Shown: piece after piece, positions 53,258-60,998 of the stretch
Numbering within the stretch: position 1 is the first letter of the stretch
Layout of the letters: every line of letters starts with the position of its first letter
Assembly: GCF_034314085.1 (NCBI RefSeq)
Contig: NZ_JAVIWI010000001.1
Location: 62,001 to 126,000, forward strand
From: Undibacterium sp. 5I1
Lineage (GTDB): Bacteria; Pseudomonadota; Gammaproteobacteria; Burkholderiales; Burkholderiaceae_D
Length of the DNA: 64,000 nucleotides
Direction of reading: 5' to 3'
Translations under genes and position numbers: made by a program
The notes under the pieces: generated by a model
What the model was told of the DNA's origin: nothing
Seen by the model: only the letters and a program-made list of their open reading frames with translations
Database searches by the model: none

Positions 53258-55564
53258 TTAAAATGCGTAACGGGCTTCGGCAAACAAATTGCGCGCTGGT
53301 AGAGGATGCGATTGATAAGCGCGATAATCAAATACGTTATCGATACCTGCTGCTAGTTCCAGACCTTTTGCTGGCTTAAATAACACCCGCAAATCTAGTT
53401 GTTTAACCCGTGATAAACCGCCATAGGTATCTGGATTGATATCGATATTCGTCATCTCGTTGTATTGACGACCGGAGTAGCGATAAGTCCCGGCGACACT
53501 CCATTTGTTGCTCGTCGCATAGCTTAGTGTGACGGCACTGCGCACACGTGGAATACGTACCCAGGTTTTTCCGACGGAGGCGATAAAATTATCATTCTCG
53601 ATAATTTTACTGTCGTTAAAAGCCAGATTGCCATCCAGATTAAGGCCATTGATAAAGAGGTTGTCCATCTCTGCTGCCAACTCTATCCCTCGGGTGCGGA
53701 CTCGTCCCACATTTTGTACATTGGTGATGTTAGGAAAAACAGCCGTATTGGTCTGGCTCCAGATAGTGTTGCGTATGTCATCCTGGAAAAGCGAAACCCG
53801 CAGGCTGGCATTGCGGTAGCGCTTTTCTAACATCAGCTCTACTGCATCGGATTGTTCTGGTTTAAGATTAGGATCATTCACGACGATGGCGCTACCTGAT
53901 TGCGATCCCTGGAATAGTTCTGCCACGGTAGCAAAGCGGGTACCGCGACCTGCAGATAAACGCAGAGTCATATCGTCGGTGGCTTCCCATGCAAGTGATA
54001 CTTTAGGTGAGGCGGCTGAGATAGATCGCTCGGTATAATTCTGGGTTGCGCCAGGGATAAACCGTTGCACGCCATTAAAGGCTTTCCAAGATTCTAGCCG
54101 CAAACCAAATGTGGCTCTCCAGTCGCTTGCAAAGCGCCATGCATCCTGCGCGTATAGCGCAAACAAACGAGTGTCGCCGCCAACAAATTGATTCTCTGCG
54201 CCTGCGCCAGTACGCCAGTCGTTGTTCAGGGTTTGAGTGCTTTGTTGTAAATGGTAATCGTTGGCGTGAATGCCAAAAGTCAATGCGTGTTTGCCATCGC
54301 CAAAATCACCCGCCACTGGTGTGTAGGCAGACTGGACTTCAAACGTACGAAAGCCTGTGCCATCTCGCAATACTGCGTTACCGGCACCGCCATTGGCCGC
54401 GATTGGGTCAGCAAAGTTAGCATTGCGTTGCAGGTCTTTAAGTATTCGATATTGACTGGCGACGACTGACATATTCCAGCCCGTCTGATAATGGGATTTG
54501 ACGGTCAGACCCGCTTGCAAATGGGTTTCTGCACGGTTGTAAGGGGCAAAACTATTCGCCGGAATATCGAAGACGTTGCCGTTGTTGCTGACGCGCCCCG
54601 ACCATATCCGATTGCCGTTTGCGTCGCGTAAAAAGCTGTTGTTGCGAGTGACGGTGTCATTCGTCCACCAGGCAAGCATTGCCTCGGCACTGATCGCTGA
54701 CGTGATGTCGTAGCCGGCGACCGCTTTTGCAGTGGTTTGTACGGTGTGGTCAATTGCGCCAGCGTTGGCACCAAACACAGCGCGGGTTTGTCCGGTTGGT
54801 GCAGCATCGTATTGCACGCCAGTGACTGGCGTCGTTGGCTTGCTACCAGTAGGCGGGACAAAAATGCCAGCAGCATTGGCGTTGACTGTGTAGTACTGCA
54901 TAGGGTGGCCGGTAGAATCCTGACGATTCAGCATCAATCGATAGGACCAGCCGGACGCCAGTTTGTCGCCCAATAAAACGGAGGCTTGGGTGTTCGTAAA
55001 AGTTTCGCTCTGACCATACGCATCGAAGCTTTCTGACTGTACCGCAAAGCGGGCTGAGCCTTCAAACGTCTTCGGTTTTTTCGTCGTCATTACCACTGTT
55101 GTGCCGATAGAGTTACCAGGATAAATAGCAGAGAAGGGGCCGTATAAAACATCGACGCGTTCGATTTCCTCAGGTGCGATCATGTTCCAGCGTGGCGCGT
55201 CAAAGCGTCCGAGGAAATTAGAAATCAAATAGCCATCCATAAATACCAGACCACGCGGTGCTTGTGTGGTACCAAAGCTACGACCACCTATGAGTGCGTT
55301 GCGGTCGCCGCTATAACGTTTGCGGATTGTGGTGTTGGGGAGATTGCGCAGGACATCCTCTGGATTAAAAACATTTTGCTGCTCGCGTAACTCTTGGGCA
55401 GTCATGCTGGCAGTGGTCATCGGCAGATTGGGTGCGAGCGGCAAGCGGTTGCCATCAATTGCCACCGACTGCAATTGCTGATCGCTGGCGACGCCTTGCG
55501 CGAGACTGCCCCCTGAGAAGGTGGTAGCGATGAGTAAAACTAAAGGTTTAAGGGATGATTTCAT
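53258..55564 (-). CDS. TonB-dependent outer-membrane receptor 1
   Basis: 768 residues. Signal peptide MKSSLKPLVLLIATTFSGG ending near SLAQG, plug domain (QELREQQNVFNPEDVLRNLPN; PEEIERVDVLYGPFSA), a 22-strand-type barrel with conserved LSAGRGTRFATVAELFQGS and NLKPEQSDAVELM, and a terminal Phe (ARYAF). Related to the upstream receptor at 55838. It probably takes up a metal complex; the DUF2946/PepSY context points to copper. The 5' region contains a striking 11-bp tandem repeat. No clear ribosome-binding site precedes the ATG. Confidence 0.92.
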   Translation of the reverse strand: MKSSLKPLVLLIATTFSGGSLAQGVASDQQLQSVAIDGNRLPLAPNLPMTTASMTAQELREQQNVFNPEDVLRNLPNTTIRKRYSGDRNALIGGRSFGTTQAPRGLVFMDGYLISNFLGRFDAPRWNMIAPEEIERVDVLYGPFSAIYPGNSIGTTVVMTTKKPKTFEGSARFAVQSESFDAYGQSETFTNTQASVLLGDKLASGWSYRLMLNRQDSTGHPMQYYTVNANAAGIFVPPTGSKPTTPVTGVQYDAAPTGQTRAVFGANAGAIDHTVQTTAKAVAGYDITSAISAEAMLAWWTNDTVTRNNSFLRDANGNRIWSGRVSNNGNVFDIPANSFAPYNRAETHLQAGLTVKSHYQTGWNMSVVASQYRILKDLQRNANFADPIAANGGAGNAVLRDGTGFRTFEVQSAYTPVAGDFGDGKHALTFGIHANDYHLQQSTQTLNNDWRTGAGAENQFVGGDTRLFALYAQDAWRFASDWRATFGLRLESWKAFNGVQRFIPGATQNYTERSISAASPKVSLAWEATDDMTLRLSAGRGTRFATVAELFQGSQSGSAIVVNDPNLKPEQSDAVELMLEKRYRNASLRVSLFQDDIRNTIWSQTNTAVFPNITNVQNVGRVRTRGIELAAEMDNLFINGLNLDGNLAFNDSKIIENDNFIASVGKTWVRIPRVRSAVTLSYATSNKWSVAGTYRYSGRQYNEMTNIDINPDTYGGLSRVKQLDLRVLFKPAKGLELAAGIDNVFDYRAYQSHPLPARNLFAEARYAF

Positions 55565-55583
55565 AGAGTTGAGTTAAATTTTT

Positions 55584-55638
55584 AAATGAGCTGTAAATGA
55601 GCTGTAAATGAGCTGTAAATCAGCTGTAAATAAGTTGT
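55584..55638. repeat. 11-bp tandem repeat, five units
   Basis: AAATGAGCTGT three times exactly, then AAATCAGCTGT and AAATAAGTTGT, ending 20 bp upstream of the receptor 1 start. Eleven bases is about one DNA helical turn. The array lies in the leader or promoter, so copy-number change could alter expression. Confidence 0.95.
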
Positions 55639-55743
55639 ATGTGCGTTTGAAATAAGCTTGAACTGAGTGCTCAATAAGTCGGACATAACTTGGAAATAAG
55701 TTTGTTTTGCAAAAGTGGCCAACTGAAAAAGTCAAAATTGATC

Positions 55744-55803
55744 GTCCAATCATTCCGCGGCTTCTGGCACAAAAATGGCCTGGATGCCGCAGAATCATTG
55801 GAC
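55744..55803. repeat. Palindromic repeat family 2, copy 2
   Basis: 60-bp palindrome from GTCCAATCATTCCGCGGC to GCCGCAGAATCATTGGAC, followed by AATGCTTTTTAA. It sits between the two receptor genes. Confidence 0.8.
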
Positions 55804-55837
55804 AATGCTTTTTAACTTTTAATAATCAGATTAAATT

Positions 55838-58231
55838 TTAAAAATCAAACTTCAGCTCACCCACCACAGTGCGCTGTGTGTAAGGATGAAAAGCCCAGTA
55901 TTTGGCGTTGTTAAGATTGTCGATGCCGACTGATGCAGTCCATTGCTTGGCGACTTGGTATTGCACGCGCAAGTCCACCACAAAAAAGCGAGAAAATCCT
56001 GTGTACGTTTTGCCATTAGGATCGCTGTTGTCTAAGGTGCCGTATTGCTTGCCGCTATAACGTGCGCCGAAGGTGGTGGCGAGTTTGTCGTTGACTTTGT
56101 AGCTGCTGACAAAGTTGGCGCGCCAGTTAGGTACACGTGGTTGCCACATGCCGACGCTGGTGGGGAATTTATCGTTTTTTACGATTTTTGAATCGGTATA
56201 TGTCAGGCTGGCAGTCAGGTCTAAGCCGCGGGTAATGACGTCATTTGCCATGTACGCCAATTCCAATCCGGTAGTGTGGATGTCATCAATGTTTTGGATA
56301 TTGGTGATGTTAGGTGTAACGCTGACATTGGTTTGCGAATACAGCGCATCCTGCGTACGCTCATGGAATAGCGTAGCGCGCACCATGCCAGTTTCTAAGC
56401 TTCTCTCTACGCTCCATTCTGAGGTCCAGGATTTTTCTGGCTTTAAGTTCGGATCGTTATTGACGATGGTATTGACGCTGACCGACCCCTGATATAACTC
56501 GGACACAGTCGGCATACGTATAGCCCGACCGACGGATGCTTTGATCGTCCAGTCGTTATCGGCTTTGTAGGCCAGGGCGGCTTTGGGCGAGAAGGCGGTT
56601 TCTTTCCGTGGAATAAATGGCAAGCTGCTGGTGGCGGTACAGATGACACCATTATTGGCAGCCCACTGTTCTATGCGGCCGCCGAGTATGGTTTTCCATT
56701 GCGGATTGATGCGCCACGCGTCTTGCGTATATATGCTTTGTAATTCGGTATTGCCCTGGAAGCCGGAGAATACCGTGCTGGCTGCACCGTTAATCCAATC
56801 GCTGGTATTGGAAACTAGGGTGCGTAGTTTGTAAGCTTCGCGCTGGTAGCCGAATTCAACCGTATGATCTTTGGCCGCTTCTGGACGCCAGATGCCTTTG
56901 AGTGCCAGCGTGTTCCAGCCGGTACCGCTCATATCGGTGATGCGACCTGCGCCGCCGCTGTTGGCTTGCGGGATTGCAACGGTAGGTGCGCGTGCGATAT
57001 CTTTGCTGTAATCGTAAAGGCTGGCGGCGATTTCCCAGTCCCATACGCCTTTGGTATTGCTCTTCAGGTTGAGCCCGTGGGTGACATGCTCCAGGCTATT
57101 GGTGCTGTTGGAAAAATCGGTCGGAACCAGGGTATATTTTTTGCCGTTGACATTGATGTCGCCGTTAAGCACCGGATTGCCAGCAGCATCGCGCAGATAG
57201 CTTTCTACGGTGCTGGTCATATTATTGCGCCAGTAGCCCAAGGTATAGCTGGCACGTAGCGTGGGTGTGATGTCGTAAGCGACTTTGAATTTGGCGTGGT
57301 CTTGCACCGTATTGTATTGACCCGTTGCACCAAGGATGAGCCAATCTTGATTTTTCGGATTTTTATCCAAGATCGCGCCGCTCACTGGCGTACCCAAATT
57401 GCTGCTCACGCCTGCGGATAATAATTTATTCACGAAGACAATAGGGTGGCCATCACTATCGAGCCGGTTGACATTCGCCCACCATGACCAGTCACCTTGT
57501 TTGTCACCTAACGAGGCGCTGAGCTGATGGCCGCTATAACTTTTATCGGTACCATATTGCTGAAAATTCTCACTAAAGGCCATGACTTTTGCATGGGCTT
57601 CAAATTGGCTGGGCATCCTTGTGATGTAGTCCACCACCGCACCGACCGAGTTGCCAGAATATGCTGCTGAAAACGGACCGTAGAGGACGTCGACACGTTC
57701 GATCTCTTCGGGCGTCACCAGTCCCCAGCGTGGCGTATAACTTGCGCCATTACCTAGTAAGTTCGACAGTAATATGCCGTCGGCATACACCAGCGAGCGG
57801 GCGCTATTGCCTGTGCCAGATGCGCGCGTTGCGAGCACGGCATGGTTGTAGTCACCAATGTAGCGCTTGCGCACTAGCAAGCTGGGCAGATATTTGAGCG
57901 CGTCTTCTGCATCCGTCGCATTGATGGTTTGTGCCAGCGTTTTAGCATTGATACCTTCGATCGTAGTTGGGATTTCGGTCGGCAATGAAGACGGACGACC
58001 AGCAGTAATCAAGACACGATCGGCCACATCATTGCTGCCAACGACGATATCGCTAGCGGCGTCATTATTACCATTAGCCGCCAGTACGCTGGCAGACAAT
58101 AAAGGCAATGCGGCGGCGATGCCGACGCTGAGTGTGTGCCGGATAAAACGGTCGCTGCGCTGAGACGACGGATTTTGGGACGAGTTTTTTGGCGGATTTT
58201 TGTATAGCGTGAGGGTGATAAAAGGATTCAT
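55838..58231 (-). CDS. TonB-dependent outer-membrane receptor 2
   Basis: 797 residues from ATG 58231. The frame is open for 62 more codons, but that part is translated from repeat family 3 and is Cys/Arg-rich, so it is not real. The N-terminus is longer than in receptor 1, with the hydrophobic signal core IAAALPLLSASVLAANG. Plug with PTTIEGINAKTL, EDALKYLPSLLVRKR and PEEIERVDVLYGPFSAAY, barrel with VGRAIRMPTVSELYQGS and NLKPEKSWTSEWS, terminal Phe (KFDF). Paralogue of receptor 1. It follows the DUF2946 leader ORF by 223 bp. Confidence 0.92.
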   Translation of the reverse strand: MNPFITLTLYKNPPKNSSQNPSSQRSDRFIRHTLSVGIAAALPLLSASVLAANGNNDAASDIVVGSNDVADRVLITAGRPSSLPTEIPTTIEGINAKTLAQTINATDAEDALKYLPSLLVRKRYIGDYNHAVLATRASGTGNSARSLVYADGILLSNLLGNGASYTPRWGLVTPEEIERVDVLYGPFSAAYSGNSVGAVVDYITRMPSQFEAHAKVMAFSENFQQYGTDKSYSGHQLSASLGDKQGDWSWWANVNRLDSDGHPIVFVNKLLSAGVSSNLGTPVSGAILDKNPKNQDWLILGATGQYNTVQDHAKFKVAYDITPTLRASYTLGYWRNNMTSTVESYLRDAAGNPVLNGDINVNGKKYTLVPTDFSNSTNSLEHVTHGLNLKSNTKGVWDWEIAASLYDYSKDIARAPTVAIPQANSGGAGRITDMSGTGWNTLALKGIWRPEAAKDHTVEFGYQREAYKLRTLVSNTSDWINGAASTVFSGFQGNTELQSIYTQDAWRINPQWKTILGGRIEQWAANNGVICTATSSLPFIPRKETAFSPKAALAYKADNDWTIKASVGRAIRMPTVSELYQGSVSVNTIVNNDPNLKPEKSWTSEWSVERSLETGMVRATLFHERTQDALYSQTNVSVTPNITNIQNIDDIHTTGLELAYMANDVITRGLDLTASLTYTDSKIVKNDKFPTSVGMWQPRVPNWRANFVSSYKVNDKLATTFGARYSGKQYGTLDNSDPNGKTYTGFSRFFVVDLRVQYQVAKQWTASVGIDNLNNAKYWAFHPYTQRTVVGELKFDF

Positions 58232-58255
58232 GATGTGAGCAAACTTTAAAAAAAC

Positions 58256-58356
58256 AGGACTTACGCAAAATTGTCCCAGCAAGGCGCAGCGACGACGACA
58301 ATACCTCTGTACGGCTAGTCGCTGTAACGCAGCTGGGGCGGTTTTGCGCAAGTTCT
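58256..58356. repeat. Palindromic repeat family 3, copy 2
   Basis: 101 bp with inverted ends AGGACTTACGCAAAA and TTTTGCGCAAGTTCT, inner GTCCCAGC/GCTGGGGC, and GCGCAGCGACGACGACAA. Homologous to 11983-12077 in reverse. It fills much of the gap between the DUF2946 ORF and receptor 2, exactly where regulated termination would act. Confidence 0.75.
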
Positions 58357-58454
58357 GAAAAAAACAAACGCACGCAGCACCGCATTCGCAGGTGAGCGCA
58401 GGACAAAATCTGATCAAATGAGTAGATGATCAGACGTTGAGCAAACAGATTGTT

Positions 58455-58853
58455 TTAATTTAAAGCAGGTGGCCCACGCGCCGGTAAAGGCGCAGAAACC
58501 ATAGAGGCCAGCCGTGCCGCTGGAATAGCGCGCAGGGCATAAGACAAAGTATGTGGTGGTTCTACGATGTCTTGTTGAGGAAACGCATTAGTGATGCCGG
58601 TTGCCAGGCAGAACGAGCAATCCAGCAAATGCGACATAGATTGGCCAGTTTTGCTAGTTTTTCCATCAGCGGATAAGTCATTGCCAGCGAAATCGCCGCT
58701 AGTCTGGCTGATCAGCTTGATACCCGTGCTGGTACAAATCACATTCATTGCCTGCGGATTGAACACCGGAGATGCAATTGCCACGCCCAATGCCGTAACG
58801 TACAAAAAAAGTACGAGGGCAACCAGTTGGCGGGAGAGGCGGGGCATGTTCAT
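58455..58853 (-). CDS. cruR: DUF2946 leader protein, CruR-like copper-responsive uORF
   Basis: 132 residues. N-terminal hydrophobic segment (about 9-28), a middle domain with Cys40 and His75, the CXXC motif C79-S-F-C82, and a Pro-rich end with R126-G-P-P129 three residues before the C-terminus. In Bordetella pertussis the DUF2946 protein CruR heads a TonB-receptor/PepSY operon. Its nascent chain senses copper through CXXC; relief of translation arrest at a C-terminal RAPP then causes Rho-dependent termination. Both elements and the same gene order are present here, with RGPP in place of RAPP. A function by this mechanism is inference from that match. Confidence 0.8.
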   Translation of the reverse strand: MNMPRLSRQLVALVLFLYVTALGVAIASPVFNPQAMNVICTSTGIKLISQTSGDFAGNDLSADGKTSKTGQSMSHLLDCSFCLATGITNAFPQQDIVEPPHTLSYALRAIPAARLASMVSAPLPARGPPALN

Positions 58854-58861
58854 GGAAGCGG

Positions 58862-58867
58862 ATTATA
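58862..58867 (-). promoter_or_regulatory. Probable -10 box of the DUF2946-TonB-PepSY operon
   Basis: On the minus strand a perfect TATAAT ends 8 nt before the ATG at 58853, so transcription would start at or next to the start codon (leaderless). A weak TTGTAT lies 19 bp upstream and the spacer carries the palindrome ACAGCGCTGT. The rest of the 362-bp divergent gap to the amidohydrolase gene holds only a 12-bp duplication (CCAGCGACATGC-like, 58946-58969). Confidence 0.5.
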
Positions 58868-59215
58868 ACAGCGCTGTAACAACTGGATACAAATTGGCTT
58901 CTGTCGTGGCGAATATCTGATCAGGTTTGTTTGGCGTAGTGATATCCAGCGACATGCCCAGCGACATGTCCAATGATATCGGCCGCGATAGCCGTAAAGC
59001 TGCATCTGGCAATAGCTAAAAAAGCGGCATGACGCGCCGGATAGGAGTAAAAATCATCTAAATTGTTCTACAAAATACAACGGACTTCTTTTTGCAACAC
59101 AGATAGAATGTTCGACACTGTAGGCGAGCCATCAGAACCTTGATTGTCTTGCTCTGCTATTGGCCTTTCCGTTATTTTTTTGGTTCTTTTATTGATCTTG
59201 CTCTCAGAGGATTAC

Positions 59216-60616
59216 ATGCAAAAGCGTCGCCCTGTTTTGTCACTCGCTATGTCCCGCGTTTTACCTCGTATTTTGTCCCCGCTGGCTGCCAGCTTGTTAA
59301 TGGTCAATTGCATTGCGGTTGCTAATCTTGCGCATGCTGCGGATGCTGCTACCTCGGTTGCTACTCCAGTGACCCAGTCTACAAATAAACCAGCGCCTGT
59401 GCTTGCAATCAAGGCAGGTAAATTGATTGATGTAGAGGCCGGTAAGGTATTGCTGGATCAAATTATTTTGGTACAAAACCAGCATATTCTCTCCGTCGGT
59501 TCTAGCAAAACCATGGCGATCCCGGCAGGTGCGCAAATTCTCGATTTGTCCAAATCCACGGTATTGCCCGGCTTGATTGACTCTCACACGCATCTGACTG
59601 GGAATGCACATCAGCATGGCTATTCCAGTATTGGTACTTCTAATATCCGTGCTGCTTTGTATGGTGTTCGCGCTGCCCGCGACACTTTGCAGGCCGGTTT
59701 TACGACAGTGCGTAATGTCGGTGCAGATGGTTTTGGCGATGTCGCCTTGCGGGACGCGATCAATGACGGCGATGTACCTGGCCCGCGCATGCTGGTTTCT
59801 GGCTATGCGCTGGGGATTACCGGCGGTCATTGCGATAATAATTTATTGCCGGCTGAATATAACGATATCGGTAAAGGTGTGGCCGACGGACCTTGGGCGG
59901 CCCGCGCTAAGGTGCGCGAGATGGCGAAGTATGGCGCCGACTTGATTAAAATTTGTGCGACCGGCGGTGTGTTATCCAAAGGCGATGCTGCTGGTGCGCA
60001 GCAATATACGCTGGAAGAAATGCAAGCTATTGTGTCTGAAGCCCACAAACTCGGTCGCAAAGTCGCAGCGCATGCGCACGGCACCAGCGGTATCAATGAT
60101 GCTATCCGCGCCGGTGTCGATTCGGTAGAGCATGCCAGTTTGATTGATGCAGAAGGCATGCGCATGGCGAAAGAAAAAGGTACTTATCTGGTCATGGATA
60201 TTTATGATGATGACTACATTTTGAGTGAAGGCGAGAAGGCAGGATTTTTACCAGAGTCCCTCGCCAAGGAAAAAGAGATCGGTCAGCTGCAACGCGATAA
60301 CTTCCGCAAAGCATTTGAGTTCGGCGACAAAATGGCATTCGGTACTGATGCCGGCGTCTATCCGCATGGCGACAACGCTAAGCAATTTTTCTACATGGTC
60401 AAATACGGCATGACGCCGATGCAGGCAATCCAGGCAGCGACCATTAGCGCGGCTGATTTACTCGGCTGGAAAAATAAAGTAGGTAGCATTAAGGCTGGAA
60501 AATTCGCCGACATTATCGCCGTAACAGGTGACCCTATGAATGATGTGACGGTACTGACCAAGGTTGATTTTGTGATGAAAGATGGCGAAGTTGTGAAGTC
60601 GTCTGTAGCGCAATAA
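59216..60616 (+). CDS. Exported metal-dependent amidohydrolase
   Basis: 466 residues from ATG 59216, chosen for AGAGG just upstream; the frame extends 24 codons further into a hydrophobic stretch. Signal peptide ending near NLAHA-AD. TIM-barrel amidohydrolase with a binuclear-metal site: DSHTHL near 121, a carboxylated-Lys candidate in LIKICATGGV, His in AAHAHG and SVEHAS, and catalytic Asp in FGTDAGVYPHG. The group includes imidazolonepropionase-like and Xaa-Pro dipeptidase-like enzymes of the periplasm; the substrate is not predictable here. Confidence 0.9.
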   Translation: MQKRRPVLSLAMSRVLPRILSPLAASLLMVNCIAVANLAHAADAATSVATPVTQSTNKPAPVLAIKAGKLIDVEAGKVLLDQIILVQNQHILSVGSSKTMAIPAGAQILDLSKSTVLPGLIDSHTHLTGNAHQHGYSSIGTSNIRAALYGVRAARDTLQAGFTTVRNVGADGFGDVALRDAINDGDVPGPRMLVSGYALGITGGHCDNNLLPAEYNDIGKGVADGPWAARAKVREMAKYGADLIKICATGGVLSKGDAAGAQQYTLEEMQAIVSEAHKLGRKVAAHAHGTSGINDAIRAGVDSVEHASLIDAEGMRMAKEKGTYLVMDIYDDDYILSEGEKAGFLPESLAKEKEIGQLQRDNFRKAFEFGDKMAFGTDAGVYPHGDNAKQFFYMVKYGMTPMQAIQAATISAADLLGWKNKVGSIKAGKFADIIAVTGDPMNDVTVLTKVDFVMKDGEVVKSSVAQ

Positions 60617-60660
60617 GGATTGTTTGCTCGATATTTCCCCTTGGTAAATTTTATAAAAGA

Positions 60661-60736
60661 GGGGGAGTATGTTGGTAAATATGCCTTAATGTCCAGTTAT
60701 TGTATGGACGTTAAAATATACATAGGTGGAGTATAT
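60661..60736. repeat. Dispersed palindromic repeat family 1
   Basis: GGGGGAGTATG at the left, core GTCCA-N9-TGGAC at 60691-60709, then GTTAAAATATACATAGGTGGAGTATATTTT. The ATGCCTTAATGTCCAG part closely matches the copy at 29511. Confidence 0.75.
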
Positions 60737-60855
60737 TTTGCGGGGTACGAGGTGTAGCGTGCTTAAAGAACGAATAAGCCGGAGTGCTTCAACCTCGGGA
60801 TTCTAGTCTTTTGGTATGGCGAGCTTTTGGAAACTTGAACTTCCCCCTCATCCTG

Positions 60856-60879
60856 CCTTCTCCCGCTAGCGGGAGAAGG
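60856..60879. repeat. 24-bp perfect palindrome
   Basis: CCTTCTCCCGCT and its exact complement, preceded by CCCCCTCATCCTG. It resembles a REP-like element common in proteobacterial intergenic DNA. Apart from this and the family 1 repeat, the 382-bp gap shows no gene. Confidence 0.8.
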
Positions 60880-60998
60880 AGCTACAGCAGATGCTAAAGT
60901 CGCTGCTACAGCCGAAGCCAAAGCCAACGTAGACAATAATTATTTAATACAGCATTACAATTAAATCCTGATTCAAAAATTTAAAAAAAGGAATTCTT

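Noticed and set aside
58232..58417. 62-residue N-terminal extension of TonB receptor 2
   Set aside because: It translates repeat family 3, is Cys/Arg-rich and would bury the signal peptide. The ATG at 58231 gives a normal exported receptor.
60841..60900. Possible rho-independent terminator at the CCTTCTCCCGC palindrome
   Set aside because: No T-run follows and the sequence resembles a common REP-like intergenic palindrome, so I listed it as a repeat.
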